Below are positions 15,431 through 24,964 of a DNA stretch of 39,659 bases, in pieces. A program made the translations under genes and the position numbers. The stretch spans positions 1-39,659 of the forward strand of contig RDXG01000253.1 of assembly GCA_004292785.1 (NCBI GenBank), given 5' to 3'. Under the pieces are notes generated by a model. It saw nothing but the letters and a program-made list of their open reading frames with translations, made no database searches and was not told the origin of the DNA. The number at the start of each line of letters is the position of its first letter. Position 1 is the stretch's first letter. Origin of the DNA: Bacteroidota bacterium (GTDB lineage: Bacteria > Bacteroidota > Bacteroidia > Cytophagales > Thermoflexibacteraceae).

Positions 15431-15467
15431 TCTGATTATCAATAAGTTAGAAAAAAATAATGCACAT

Positions 15468-15475
15468 TAATTTTG
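15468..15475 (+). promoter_or_regulatory. -7 box TAATTTTG for the tape-measure fusion gene
   Basis: Exact TAnnTTTG match; transcription would start near 15482, ~90 nt before the ATG at 15573. The -33 region lacks TTTG. Confidence 0.4.
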
Positions 15476-15572
15476 CACAACTACTTACTTAGAAATAAAT
15501 CATTGAATAAAATGGTAAATTTTTGTTGTTTTTTCAAAAAAATATGTAGTTTTAGGCATCCAATTAGACACC

Positions 15573-18500
15573 ATGAAAATAGCAACATTCATATTCTTAT
15601 TCATTTGTTTTTCAAACTTTGTTTTTGCGCAAGACGAAAACGAAAACAGCATTTCCGACAGCATTCCGCAAAAAATAAAAGTAAAAATGAGAGACAGCGT
15701 TGCTCCTCCACCTATGTCCGAAGAACAAATCAAAGCCGCTTTTGAAACCCTAAAACTTTCAGACGAACAAGTGGGAGTCATTATGAACAAGGCAAACCAA
15801 AAATACAACCCAATTATTGAAGACAAAGAAACTTACAAAAGCATCAAAAAACGCTACGAAAAATTACTAGATTTGCGCGAAAAAGCAAGTTGGTTAGTCA
15901 AAAGAACTGAATGGGAATTAAGCGGAGAAGAAGACAGAAGTGGCATAGAAAAGATTTTAAAGACGGTTTATAAAGTCCGACAGCATTGCGCTTGGATAGA
16001 ATACGAACTAGATGCGTATCAAAAAAAAGAAGGCGAAAATGTCATGAAACGTTTTTCTTCTTTGACTTTGGATTGTGGAGCAAGCGGAATTGGTGGTATT
16101 TTGAAAAAATTACAGAAAAAAGACTTAAATCCAAAATCGGCTTGTACGGGTTATGTCGTTTCTTTGGGAAATGATTTTAACTTAATGATTCTCAAAGTCT
16201 TAGACAAAAAAGAATACAAAATTATTACCTACCTACGGACCCATTTACGTATTTTGATGAAACACTTAATTTATAAGCAAATCTTTGATATTCAGACAGT
16301 TAATGAAACAAAGGCAAAGCAATTACAAAAAGAAATATTTGATTTGTTTTATAAAAAATTAGAACAAATTACAGAACAAATTTTTGACGAATTTTCGAAT
16401 AAAAACCAAATTTGGCGCATCGAAAAACTAAATATTGATCTGGGAAATTTGACAGATTTAGACAATTTTGCCCAAAAATATGCCCAATCTTTGCGCGCAG
16501 AACTAAAAAAATTGCAAAATGAAACCATTTTTAGCCCTTCCAAACAAAATCTGATCATTCAACAGCCACAATCTGATCTTGATCAGTTGGATTATTTTTT
16601 GAAAAATGGCGTTTTTGCTTGGAATTATTCCAAACAAAATCCAGCAGAATTATTGGATCAAATACTTGATAATCAACCAGATAAAATTTTATTTCTGTTG
16701 CAAAAATATGCTAATTTTTCTTATGTTCGCAGACGTTTGGTAAGGCAGTTTTCAGAAAAATCTTTGCAAAAAATAGTGCAAATTCTCGAACCGCAAGAAG
16801 CTCCTTTTATTATTGCTTATGTTACTGATTTACAAGAAGTTCAGAAAAAAGAACCCATTATAAAAGCAAGCCAAAACGACTTTAAACAAGTAATTTGGGA
16901 TTTGGTTTTTGATGATTTGCTTTTGGATCGCGGGACAAGTTTTAACAGAAAAATGTTTGTCAAAAGAAATTTGGAATTGTTGGCGCAACGCTACGGAATC
17001 AACGAATCCGATTTGATTTTGATGTTTGCCGAAGCGGTTGCAAAAATCCAAAGAAAAATTGCTTTCAAAACCTCTTTACCCGCTTTGATCGAGGAAATTG
17101 CGAATGAAAATACAGAAGTTCAAATCAAAAAAATTGGCAAATTAGATGTAAAAAAGACAAATTCCGCCAAAATTATTCAGGAAATATTGAGTCAAAAAAA
17201 TATTTCTTTCGATTTTAGCAAGTTTACTTTTCTACAAATTCAAGAAATTTTGAAAGCTGCGAACCAAGTGCAGCGAAAAAAGATTTTTGAAAATTTGAGT
17301 TTTCAGAAATTTACTTTTGTTCAAATTCAAAAATTAACCTTGTTTGCAAGCCAAAAAAAGCCAATTTTTAAGACACTTTACAAACAAAATGTTATTCAGA
17401 ATTGGACAGAAAAACAACAAGAGCAGGCAAATCAACAAATTGCAGAAAAAAACGCGCCTTTTGTGCGAAAATGGCTTGCTTTTTTGACTTTAACTTTGCA
17501 AAAAAACAATATTTTTGTAGAAAATAGCTTAAAAAAAATCCTTTCTCAAATTACTTTGTCTTTTTTTGTGCAAAATAATGCTTTTTCAACAAGTTTCTTT
17601 GTAAAAAAAACCCTTTTAGAAGTTAGTAAAAAAATAAGCGTTAGCCATGAAAATTTATTAGGCTATCTATTTGATAATCAGACAAAAACAAAAATAATTC
17701 CTGCCCTAACAAAGGTTTTGGACAAAATATATACCGAACATATTGACAGCCAAAATTTGCAGAAAAATTTGCCCAAACAGATCGCAAAAGTATATGAAAA
17801 TAGTTGGCAAATTTTGAAATTTTACCTAAAATTTGGGGCATTGCCTTACGCATTTGCCCAAGAAAATGCAGAAACTTTTTTGATGCAAGTCATTGAGCAA
17901 CAACCCGATAGCCTTATTTCTTTTTTGAAAGAAAACAAAAATGATGTTTTTTTGAGAAGGTTGGCTGAAAGCATAAAAAAAGAAAATTTATTGGAAATAG
18001 TGAAATTTTTTGTCCAGAAAAACTATGCAAATAACTTTTTGAAAACTTTGCTTATTTCTTCAAACAAAGAAGCAGATTATTTTACAACTTTACAAAAATC
18101 ATTTTTAGAATTAGAAAACATTGATTTTCAGACATTTATCAACTATTTAGATGTTTTATCACCCAAATTAACTAAACTTTTGGGAATGACAAATTTGGCG
18201 GAGATCAAAGAAAATCTCAAAAAAATAGATGAAATTGTTTTTGAAAGAAATCAAGCGGAAATTAGAGTGGTTTTGTTGGCAAGTCTTCAAAAAAGTAATT
18301 TTTTTAAAGTTTTAGCACTTTTGTTCGGCAAAAAAGAAAACCAAATTATCAAAATTATAGTGCAAAACGCAGAATCAGCCAGCAATCCAAAGCAATTTTT
18401 TAGTGAATTGTTGGACACCATTTCTCAAATGCAAGAAATAAATTTGGTGGAAATTATCCAAAAAATTAGCCTTTTGTCGGGAGATAAACACGAAATTGCC

Positions 18501-20168
18501 TTGCGAAAACTTTTAAAAATTTTGCAAAAAACAGGTTTTCTGTCTGTTATCCAAAAATTATTGGGTGAACAAATTAGTCATTTTTTTGTGCAAAGCATTT
18601 TGCAAAATATGCCCGAATCGAGTCAAGAAACAGACTATTTTAAAAAGATTTTAGAGGCAATTATTCAAGAAAAAAACATTGATTTTGAGGCAATTACATC
18701 TAAAAAAGACCAAATTATTGAAAAAAAAGAAGAGTTAATAAGTACAAATTGGAACGAAAACTTGACCTTGATCAAAAGTTATTTGCGAGCTGTGTTGGCA
18801 AACAAAAAAATTCCTGTGCAAAGCAATCTTGACGAATTACTTGTTTTTTTGCTCGATTTTCCTGAGGAAAGTAAATGGTTTTTGAGTAATCTTTCGGAAC
18901 ATGAGTTACTGAAAATCAGGGAGTTAGCAAATGAAAAAACTTTAAATATCATTTTGGAAACCGCACAAAATAATGATTTAGACAAAAAAACTTTTTTAAA
19001 AAATACAAACACATGGTTATCAGCTTTTATGAATGAGGAAGAAAAAACTTCTGCGGTTTTGAGTTATTTGCGTTTGGGGAATTTACGAGCAAATATTAGC
19101 CAAAAAATGATCGAGGATTTGATCACGCAAACCATCAAACAAAAGCCTGCCAAACTCAAACTACATTTGCTAGAATTGTTGGAAAATGCGAATATTCGTA
19201 AGATTTGGGCTAAAAAATTGTCCGAAAAAATGTTAATTAAGCTATTGCACCTTGTTTTTCCTATGTATTCTACCCAAATTTTGAAATATTCTAAAATTGT
19301 GAAAACTGTTTTGGAAAGCTCTAATTTGATAAAAAAGAACATTTTAACGCAATGGATTTGGGAATCGGTTTTTAGTTATATTTCAAAAAATTATCATAAA
19401 AATTTCAAATTTATTCAATTTATTAGCGAAAAATTATTTTTTTTACAAAAAAAGATAAATTATCATACAAAAATTGAAACTGAAGAACTACAAAGATTGT
19501 TATCACAAATTACAAAGCAATTAAGTGCGTCTGAACGAAGAATTGTAGAAAAAATAACAAAGGATTTTTTTGAAAAAAATAAGATTATTTTTAAGAAAAA
19601 AATAGAAAAACCTAAGAAAAAAGTATTGCAAGATGTTTCGAGCAAAATTGGGGAACAGTTGGTTTCTGATGCTATTTTTGTAAATAATGCGGGTTTAATT
19701 TTGTTGCATCCTTATTATATTAGGCTTTTTCAGATGTTTAACCTAAAAAAAGGCTTAGTTTTTAAAGATTTAGCTTCTGCCATGAAAGGCGCTCATATTT
19801 TGCAATTTTTGGTAAATGGCAAAACAGATTTGCCCGAACATGAACTGGTTTTGAACAAAATTTTATGTGGAATTAAAACTTTTGAACCATTAGACAAGCA
19901 AATTGAGTTAAGTGATCAAGAAAAAGAATCTTGTTTGAGTTTAATTGCAGCAGTTACGCAACATTGGACAATTTTAAAAAATACGTCTGTGGAAGGTTTT
20001 CAGAGTTCTTTTTTGCAAAGAGAAGGTAAATTAACAGAAAATGACGAACATTGGCAATTAGTAGTTGAACCTAAAACTTTTGATGTAGTTATTGATCAAA
20101 TTCCTTGGCAAATTACTACGGTTAAGTTGCCCGATATGCCAAAACCTTTGTACGTGCAGTGGCGATAA
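15573..20168 (+). CDS. Contractile injection system tape-measure protein fused to a secreted-type N-terminus
   Basis: The reading frame is 1531 residues. From residue 229 it follows the CIS tape-measure family: an opening MKHLIYKQIFDIQ with LQ and IEKLNIDLG motifs, repeated helical modules of the form 'FLKNG..AW' (near residues 348, 750, 1070 and 1165), and the family's conserved C-terminal domain at 1360-1531 (VNNAGLILLHPYYIRLF, LNKILCGI, FLQREGKL, final QIPWQI and VQW). Such proteins set tube length in phage-tail-like injection machines and work in the cytoplasm. Residues 1-228 instead begin with a clean signal peptide (cleavage after VFAQ) and show no known domain. Either two genes were fused in frame, or the tape measure starts at an internal ATG (16257). 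No sheath, tube or baseplate genes are in the window. Confidence 0.8.
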   Translation: MKIATFIFLFICFSNFVFAQDENENSISDSIPQKIKVKMRDSVAPPPMSEEQIKAAFETLKLSDEQVGVIMNKANQKYNPIIEDKETYKSIKKRYEKLLDLREKASWLVKRTEWELSGEEDRSGIEKILKTVYKVRQHCAWIEYELDAYQKKEGENVMKRFSSLTLDCGASGIGGILKKLQKKDLNPKSACTGYVVSLGNDFNLMILKVLDKKEYKIITYLRTHLRILMKHLIYKQIFDIQTVNETKAKQLQKEIFDLFYKKLEQITEQIFDEFSNKNQIWRIEKLNIDLGNLTDLDNFAQKYAQSLRAELKKLQNETIFSPSKQNLIIQQPQSDLDQLDYFLKNGVFAWNYSKQNPAELLDQILDNQPDKILFLLQKYANFSYVRRRLVRQFSEKSLQKIVQILEPQEAPFIIAYVTDLQEVQKKEPIIKASQNDFKQVIWDLVFDDLLLDRGTSFNRKMFVKRNLELLAQRYGINESDLILMFAEAVAKIQRKIAFKTSLPALIEEIANENTEVQIKKIGKLDVKKTNSAKIIQEILSQKNISFDFSKFTFLQIQEILKAANQVQRKKIFENLSFQKFTFVQIQKLTLFASQKKPIFKTLYKQNVIQNWTEKQQEQANQQIAEKNAPFVRKWLAFLTLTLQKNNIFVENSLKKILSQITLSFFVQNNAFSTSFFVKKTLLEVSKKISVSHENLLGYLFDNQTKTKIIPALTKVLDKIYTEHIDSQNLQKNLPKQIAKVYENSWQILKFYLKFGALPYAFAQENAETFLMQVIEQQPDSLISFLKENKNDVFLRRLAESIKKENLLEIVKFFVQKNYANNFLKTLLISSNKEADYFTTLQKSFLELENIDFQTFINYLDVLSPKLTKLLGMTNLAEIKENLKKIDEIVFERNQAEIRVVLLASLQKSNFFKVLALLFGKKENQIIKIIVQNAESASNPKQFFSELLDTISQMQEINLVEIIQKISLLSGDKHEIALRKLLKILQKTGFLSVIQKLLGEQISHFFVQSILQNMPESSQETDYFKKILEAIIQEKNIDFEAITSKKDQIIEKKEELISTNWNENLTLIKSYLRAVLANKKIPVQSNLDELLVFLLDFPEESKWFLSNLSEHELLKIRELANEKTLNIILETAQNNDLDKKTFLKNTNTWLSAFMNEEEKTSAVLSYLRLGNLRANISQKMIEDLITQTIKQKPAKLKLHLLELLENANIRKIWAKKLSEKMLIKLLHLVFPMYSTQILKYSKIVKTVLESSNLIKKNILTQWIWESVFSYISKNYHKNFKFIQFISEKLFFLQKKINYHTKIETEELQRLLSQITKQLSASERRIVEKITKDFFEKNKIIFKKKIEKPKKKVLQDVSSKIGEQLVSDAIFVNNAGLILLHPYYIRLFQMFNLKKGLVFKDLASAMKGAHILQFLVNGKTDLPEHELVLNKILCGIKTFEPLDKQIELSDQEKESCLSLIAAVTQHWTILKNTSVEGFQSSFLQREGKLTENDEHWQLVVEPKTFDVVIDQIPWQITTVKLPDMPKPLYVQWR

Positions 20169-20201
20169 AACTAAAAAAAATACTTTTTTTTGAAAAAAGG
20201 T

Positions 20202-20231
20202 TTTGAAATCTAATTTTTTTTGATATTTTTG
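20202..20231 (+). promoter_or_regulatory. Promoter of the propeller-SpoIIE receptor gene
   Basis: TTTG (20202-20205), 18-nt spacer, TATTTTTG (20224-20231). This full consensus promoter overlaps the first codons of the longer frame (20220), so translation should begin at 20274. Confidence 0.65.
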
Positions 20232-20273
20232 CATACTTTCAAAATTTGTAGGGCTGAAAAATTTATTTTTTAT

Positions 20274-23200
20274 ATGAAAAAGTACATCTTTTTTCTATTT
20301 GTCGTTTTTTTGATTGTTTTTGAAGTTTCGGCTCAAGAACGAATCAATTTTCAGCATTTTTCTATTGACGACGGACTATCGCAAGGAACAATTACTTGTA
20401 CTTTGCAAGACAAAAAAGGCTTTTTGTGGTTTGGTACGCGAGATGGTTTGAACCGTTTTGATGGCAACGATTTTAAAATTTATAAAAAACATTCACAAGA
20501 TTCTCTCGGAACGATTAGTTCTAATTATTTGCTGGCTCTTTGTGAAAGCAAAAACGGTTATTTGTGGATTGGAACAAACGCAGGCGGATTAAACAGATTT
20601 GATTATGCTAATGAAACTTTTAAATCTTATACCGTAGAGTCTGGCTCAGGATTAAAAAATAATAATATTTGGGCGGTTTTGGAAGACAAAAAAGGAATTA
20701 TTTGGCTGGGAACAGATGATGGTTGGTTACATGAATTTGATCCGATTACTGAAAAAATGAAAACGTATTTGATAGGTGACAAGAAACCTATTTATCATTT
20801 GGCTCAAGACAATTCCAATTTTTTGTGGTTAGCAAGCTCGATGGGCTTAGGTAAATTTGACAAAAAAAATAAAACTTTCAAACTGTATCAAGCAGACGAA
20901 AAAAATGCCAATGGATTGACTACCAATAAGTTAGAAAGTATTGTTCCCACCAAAAATAACAGTTTATGGATTGCAAGTTCTGACGGTTTGTATTTGTTTG
21001 ACATTCAAAAAGAAACTTTTAAAGCCTATAAACACGAAATCAATAATCCTAATAGTTTGAGTCATGACCATTTAACGACTTGTTTTGAAGACAAAAAAGG
21101 AATTTTATGGATTGGTTCAGTAGATGGTCTGAATAAGTTTGATCCTCAAAATCAGCAGTTTACAATTTACAAAAAAGACTTATTAGACATTAATAGCTTG
21201 AGTCATAACCGAATTATCTCGATTTATGAAGATAAAAGTGGCATTATTTGGGTTGGAACAGGTGCAAAATTAGAGAAATTCGACTCGAAAAGCGAAAAAT
21301 TTAAAAGTTATAAAAATGATGCCTCTAAACTAAGCCTTAACGGGCAAAAAATCTGGTCTGTTTTTGAAGACAAAGAAGGAATCATTTGGCTAGGAACAGA
21401 CAACGGTTTGCAAAAGTTGGATCGCAAAAATGGAATGAGCAAAATGTATTCCGAAGAAACAACCAAACAGGAATTGGCAAATAACAGATATTTTGTTTGC
21501 GAAGACGATAAAAATACGCTTTGGGCAGGTAGTTATAAAGGGGAATTGGTTAAATTTGACAGAAAAAAAGAAAAATTTGAACTTGTCAAATCCGATTTAT
21601 TAAACAACGGTAAATCTAATAGAATAAAAGTAATAGTCTATGGCAAAGATAAAATGATTTGGTTAGGAACGGATCAAGGATTGATCTGTTATAATCCTGA
21701 AAATCAGGAAATTAAAGTTTTCCAAAACGATCCAAAAAATCCAAATAGTTTACCAAGCAACAAAATTTATTCGCTTTCTGAAGGAGAAAACGGAGTTTGG
21801 TGGATTGGTTTTAACAATGGTCAAATTGCTAGTTTTGATAGTAAAAACAATGTTTTTAAGCCTTATCATTATCAATTTTTGAATTTTGGAAAATCTGAAA
21901 GTAATACGATTTTTTCAATTTGCATTACTCAAAGAGGTTTGCTTTGGATTGCATCTAATGAATCTGGTCTCACTTGTTTTAACCCCAAAACGCAAAAAGT
22001 TCAGAATTATTTGAGCAAAGATGGTTTGCCTAGTGATGTAATTTCTAGCGTTTTAGAGGACACGCAAGGCAATATTTGGATTAGTACGCAACGCGGAATT
22101 TCTAAATTTGATCCAAAAACAGAATCTTTTAAAAATTATGATGTTTCTGACGGTTTACAAGCCAACGATTTTGCCTATGGGGCTTGCTTTAAAAGCCAAA
22201 GCGGAGAAGTATTTTTTGGCGGAATTGTAGGCTTAAATGCCTTTTTTCCTGAAAAAATTAAAGATAATCCACTTGTTCCTGCAATGGTTTTTACTGATTT
22301 TCTTATTTTTAATAAACCTGTAAAAGTTGGACAAGATTCCCCACTCAAAAAATCAATTACAGAAATACAAGAAATTACGTTGAATTACACAGATTATGTG
22401 TTTACAGTCAAATTTGCTGCCCTTAATTTCTCGAATACGCACAAAAATCAATATGCCTACAAACTCGATAATTTTGAAAAAGAATGGAATTATGTGGGTT
22501 CAAAACGCGAAGCTACCTACACCAACCTTGATGCAGGAACATATATATTGCGAGTAAAAGGCACAAATAATGACGGAATTTGGAACGAAAAAGGAATTTC
22601 GCTTAGAATCCGTATTTTGCCGCCTTGGTGGGAAACTTGGTGGTTCAGAACTTTGGCTACGATATTTGTTTTTACGGTAGTTTATGTTTGGTATAAGGAT
22701 AAAATTCGCAGAGTTGAGTCTCAAAAACGCGAACTAGAACGCCAAGTCAAAGAAAGAACCTTTGAAGTTGTCAAACAAAAAGAAGAAATTGAAACTAAAA
22801 ATAGTGAGCTTTTGCAACAACAAGAAGAAATTTTGGCACAAGCCGAAAATGTGAAAAGTGCAAATGAAGCCTTACAAATCACGTATTCAGAAATTAAAAT
22901 CCAAAAAGAGGAAATAGAATCGCAGCGCGACAAACTAGAAGAAACAAATCTACAAATTGCTGAAAGAAACACTAAAATTATGGATAGTATTCGTTATGCG
23001 CAAACTATTCAGCAAGCAATGTTGCCTTTTACAGAAAAAATAGCCAAAAATGTAAAAGATTTTTTCATTATTTTTCGCCCAAAAGATATTGTTTCTGGTG
23101 ATTTTTATTGGTTTTCGGACATCAATGAAAAAATTATTATGGCAGCAGTAGATTGTACAGGGCATGGCATTCCTGGTGCGTTCATGAGTATGATCGGCAT

Positions 23201-23723
23201 TTCCTTGTTAGATGAAATTGTGGATCAGAAAGAAATTTTTGATCCTGCTTTGATTTTGGAAAACTTAAATCAAGGCATTCGTTATGCACTCAAACAAGAT
23301 GAAGAACTCAATAAAGATGGCATGGACGTTTGTTTGGCGGTTATTGAAAGAGGGAATGACGAATACAAAATCAATTATTCGGGAGCTTATCGCCCTTTAA
23401 TTTATTGTAAAGAAGGTAAAATCATGGAACTTAAAGGCGACAAAAAACGAATTGGCGGAAAACAAAGAGAAAATAAAACTTTTACTTCGCAAACTTTATA
23501 CCTCAAAGAAAATGATTGTCTTTACCTAACTACTGACGGTTTTATTGATCAAAATGGGGCAAACGATAAAAAAATGGGCAGTGTAGCCTTCTTCGAAATT
23601 TTGCAATCCATTGCAGACCGAGACATGAAAACCCAAAAAGAAATTTTGGTCAATACACTTGTAGCACATCAAGGAAAAGAAATACAAAGAGACGACATTA
23701 CTTTGGTAGGCTTAAAATTTTAG
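20274..23723 (+). CDS. Two-component-style propeller receptor with SpoIIE phosphatase output
   Basis: The 1149-residue protein begins with a signal peptide (MKKYIFFLFVVF to VSAQ), followed by two predicted seven-bladed Reg_prop beta-propellers (about 25-690). Their blades repeat the pattern 'edkkGiiWlGT.dGLnkFd', e.g. GFLWFGTRDGLNRFDG and GIIWLGTDNGLQKLD. A Y_Y_Y domain (about 700-780), a transmembrane helix (about 790-808), a Gln/Glu-rich coiled coil (805-905) and a SpoIIE/RsbU phosphatase (about 930-1149: PKDIVSGDFYWF, AAVDCTGHGIPGAFMSMIG) complete it. Hybrid two-component systems use the same sensor with a histidine kinase; here the output is a phosphatase. Expected action: periplasmic ligand sensing that switches a partner STAS protein. 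No partner gene is adjacent. Start chosen from the promoter at 20202-20231. Confidence 0.9.
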   Translation: MKKYIFFLFVVFLIVFEVSAQERINFQHFSIDDGLSQGTITCTLQDKKGFLWFGTRDGLNRFDGNDFKIYKKHSQDSLGTISSNYLLALCESKNGYLWIGTNAGGLNRFDYANETFKSYTVESGSGLKNNNIWAVLEDKKGIIWLGTDDGWLHEFDPITEKMKTYLIGDKKPIYHLAQDNSNFLWLASSMGLGKFDKKNKTFKLYQADEKNANGLTTNKLESIVPTKNNSLWIASSDGLYLFDIQKETFKAYKHEINNPNSLSHDHLTTCFEDKKGILWIGSVDGLNKFDPQNQQFTIYKKDLLDINSLSHNRIISIYEDKSGIIWVGTGAKLEKFDSKSEKFKSYKNDASKLSLNGQKIWSVFEDKEGIIWLGTDNGLQKLDRKNGMSKMYSEETTKQELANNRYFVCEDDKNTLWAGSYKGELVKFDRKKEKFELVKSDLLNNGKSNRIKVIVYGKDKMIWLGTDQGLICYNPENQEIKVFQNDPKNPNSLPSNKIYSLSEGENGVWWIGFNNGQIASFDSKNNVFKPYHYQFLNFGKSESNTIFSICITQRGLLWIASNESGLTCFNPKTQKVQNYLSKDGLPSDVISSVLEDTQGNIWISTQRGISKFDPKTESFKNYDVSDGLQANDFAYGACFKSQSGEVFFGGIVGLNAFFPEKIKDNPLVPAMVFTDFLIFNKPVKVGQDSPLKKSITEIQEITLNYTDYVFTVKFAALNFSNTHKNQYAYKLDNFEKEWNYVGSKREATYTNLDAGTYILRVKGTNNDGIWNEKGISLRIRILPPWWETWWFRTLATIFVFTVVYVWYKDKIRRVESQKRELERQVKERTFEVVKQKEEIETKNSELLQQQEEILAQAENVKSANEALQITYSEIKIQKEEIESQRDKLEETNLQIAERNTKIMDSIRYAQTIQQAMLPFTEKIAKNVKDFFIIFRPKDIVSGDFYWFSDINEKIIMAAVDCTGHGIPGAFMSMIGISLLDEIVDQKEIFDPALILENLNQGIRYALKQDEELNKDGMDVCLAVIERGNDEYKINYSGAYRPLIYCKEGKIMELKGDKKRIGGKQRENKTFTSQTLYLKENDCLYLTTDGFIDQNGANDKKMGSVAFFEILQSIADRDMKTQKEILVNTLVAHQGKEIQRDDITLVGLKF

Positions 23724-23764
23724 AATTTATCAAAAATTAACGCCCAACTTGCTATTTTTTTTTA

Positions 23765-23772
23765 TAGCTTTG
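23765..23772 (+). promoter_or_regulatory. -7 box TAGCTTTG for the LptF/G gene
   Basis: Exact TAnnTTTG match 26 nt before the ATG at 23799. The nearest TTG upstream is only 13 nt away, so the -33 element is poor. Confidence 0.4.
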
Positions 23773-23798
23773 CGAGTTAAAAGTCATTCAAAAGTAAC

Positions 23799-24881
23799 AT
23801 GAGATTAAAATTAATTGATAAATATATTATTTTCAAATTTCTTAGCACTGTCGGTTTTGTCATTTTATTGATCAATTCGATCATTACAGTCATCGATTAT
23901 GGCGAAAAAAGTGACAATTTTATGAAACCTGAAATTTCTCTTCAGGCAATTATTTTTGATTATTATGTTAATTTTTGGTTGCATCTAACCAATATGTTAA
24001 GCCCAATTACTATTTTTATTGCAACCGTTTTTGTTACAGCACAGTTGGCTGCCAGAACTGAAATTGTGGCAATTTTGGCATCTGGGGTTAGTTTTTCTCG
24101 CCTTTTAGTGCCTTATTTGGGAGGCGCAAGTCTTTTGGCAATCATTAGTTTTGGAGCCACAGGTTGGATTATTCCACACGCCAACAAAACCCGTGTAGAT
24201 TTTGACAACACTTATATCAAGGGTAAATATATATATAATCAGCGAGATGTTCATTTCAAAGTAGCACCAAATACCTTTGTTTATTTCCAAAATTATAACA
24301 ATACTGCACATATTGGTTATTCTTTTACTATGGAAAAAATTATAAATAACCAACTTGTCGAAAAATTAACGGCACCGCAAATTTCTTGGGATACTTTAAA
24401 ACAGATTTGGCACATTGCTGAATACAAAACTCACCGATTTGATGGCGAACAAGAAAAAATTGAAACAGGCAGAAATATGGACACCGTGTTAAGTTTGACT
24501 TTCAAAGATTTTGAAACCACTCATTTATTGCATGAAGCCCTTACCTTGCCCGAATTAGACGAATATATTGAATTACAAACCGCCAGAGGAAATACGAATT
24601 TGGGTGTATTTTATGTAGAAAAATACGAACGCTATACCAATCCCTTTGCTATGGTTGTTTTGACATTCATGGGAGTTATTATTTCAGCAAAAAAATCGAG
24701 ACAGGGGATAGGTATGCAAATTGCTCTGGGTTTTTTAATTGCTTTTGCCTTTTTTATTTTTGTTCGTTTGGCAAGAAGTTTGGGTCAGGCGGGAAGCATA
24801 GAACCCCTTATTGCAGCTTTTATCCCAATTACTGTATTTGCAATCATTACTTTGATCATGAATAAATTAATTTCAAAATAA
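23799..24881 (+). CDS. LptF/LptG-family lipopolysaccharide export permease
   Basis: The 360-residue protein has the YjgP/YjgQ layout: three N-terminal membrane helices (about 13-33, 55-80, 100-125), a periplasmic beta-jellyroll region (about 130-265) and three C-terminal helices (about 278-298, 305-325, 335-357). Conserved features include the start IDKYIIFKFLSTV, TAQLAARTEIVAILASGVSF and the late KKSRQGIGMQIALGF. LptF and LptG form the channel that, with the LptB ATPase, lifts LPS from the inner membrane onto the Lpt bridge. Which of F or G this is cannot be decided here, and LptB is not nearby. It stands alone with its own -7 box. Confidence 0.9.
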   Translation: MRLKLIDKYIIFKFLSTVGFVILLINSIITVIDYGEKSDNFMKPEISLQAIIFDYYVNFWLHLTNMLSPITIFIATVFVTAQLAARTEIVAILASGVSFSRLLVPYLGGASLLAIISFGATGWIIPHANKTRVDFDNTYIKGKYIYNQRDVHFKVAPNTFVYFQNYNNTAHIGYSFTMEKIINNQLVEKLTAPQISWDTLKQIWHIAEYKTHRFDGEQEKIETGRNMDTVLSLTFKDFETTHLLHEALTLPELDEYIELQTARGNTNLGVFYVEKYERYTNPFAMVVLTFMGVIISAKKSRQGIGMQIALGFLIAFAFFIFVRLARSLGQAGSIEPLIAAFIPITVFAIITLIMNKLISK

Positions 24882-24928
24882 AGATATAATTAATAACGAA
24901 AAAGTTATATTTTTTTTTACCAGTTACG

Positions 24929-24964
24929 TTCCATGTGTAAACCAAAAAATAAAAACACATGGAA
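24929..24964 (+). promoter_or_regulatory. Hairpin burying the start codon of the 24959 gene
   Basis: TTCCATGTGT (24929-24938) pairs perfectly with ACACATGGAA (24955-24964); the 16-nt A-rich loop lies between. The ATG (24959-24961) is in the 3' arm and the A-rich ribosome-binding zone is in the loop. Translation could be controlled by melting of this 10-bp stem. Confidence 0.55.

Larger units (their letters stand above)
15216..15572. other. 357-bp divergent intergenic region
   Basis: It holds the leftward -7 box (15254-15261), a hairpin at 15400-15430 and the rightward -7 box (15468-15475). No ORF of note and no RNA gene recognised. Confidence 0.6.

Noticed and set aside
20220-20273. Longer N-terminus for the propeller-SpoIIE receptor
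   Set aside because: The consensus promoter at 20202-20231 overlaps it, and the signal peptide begins at the Met at 20274.
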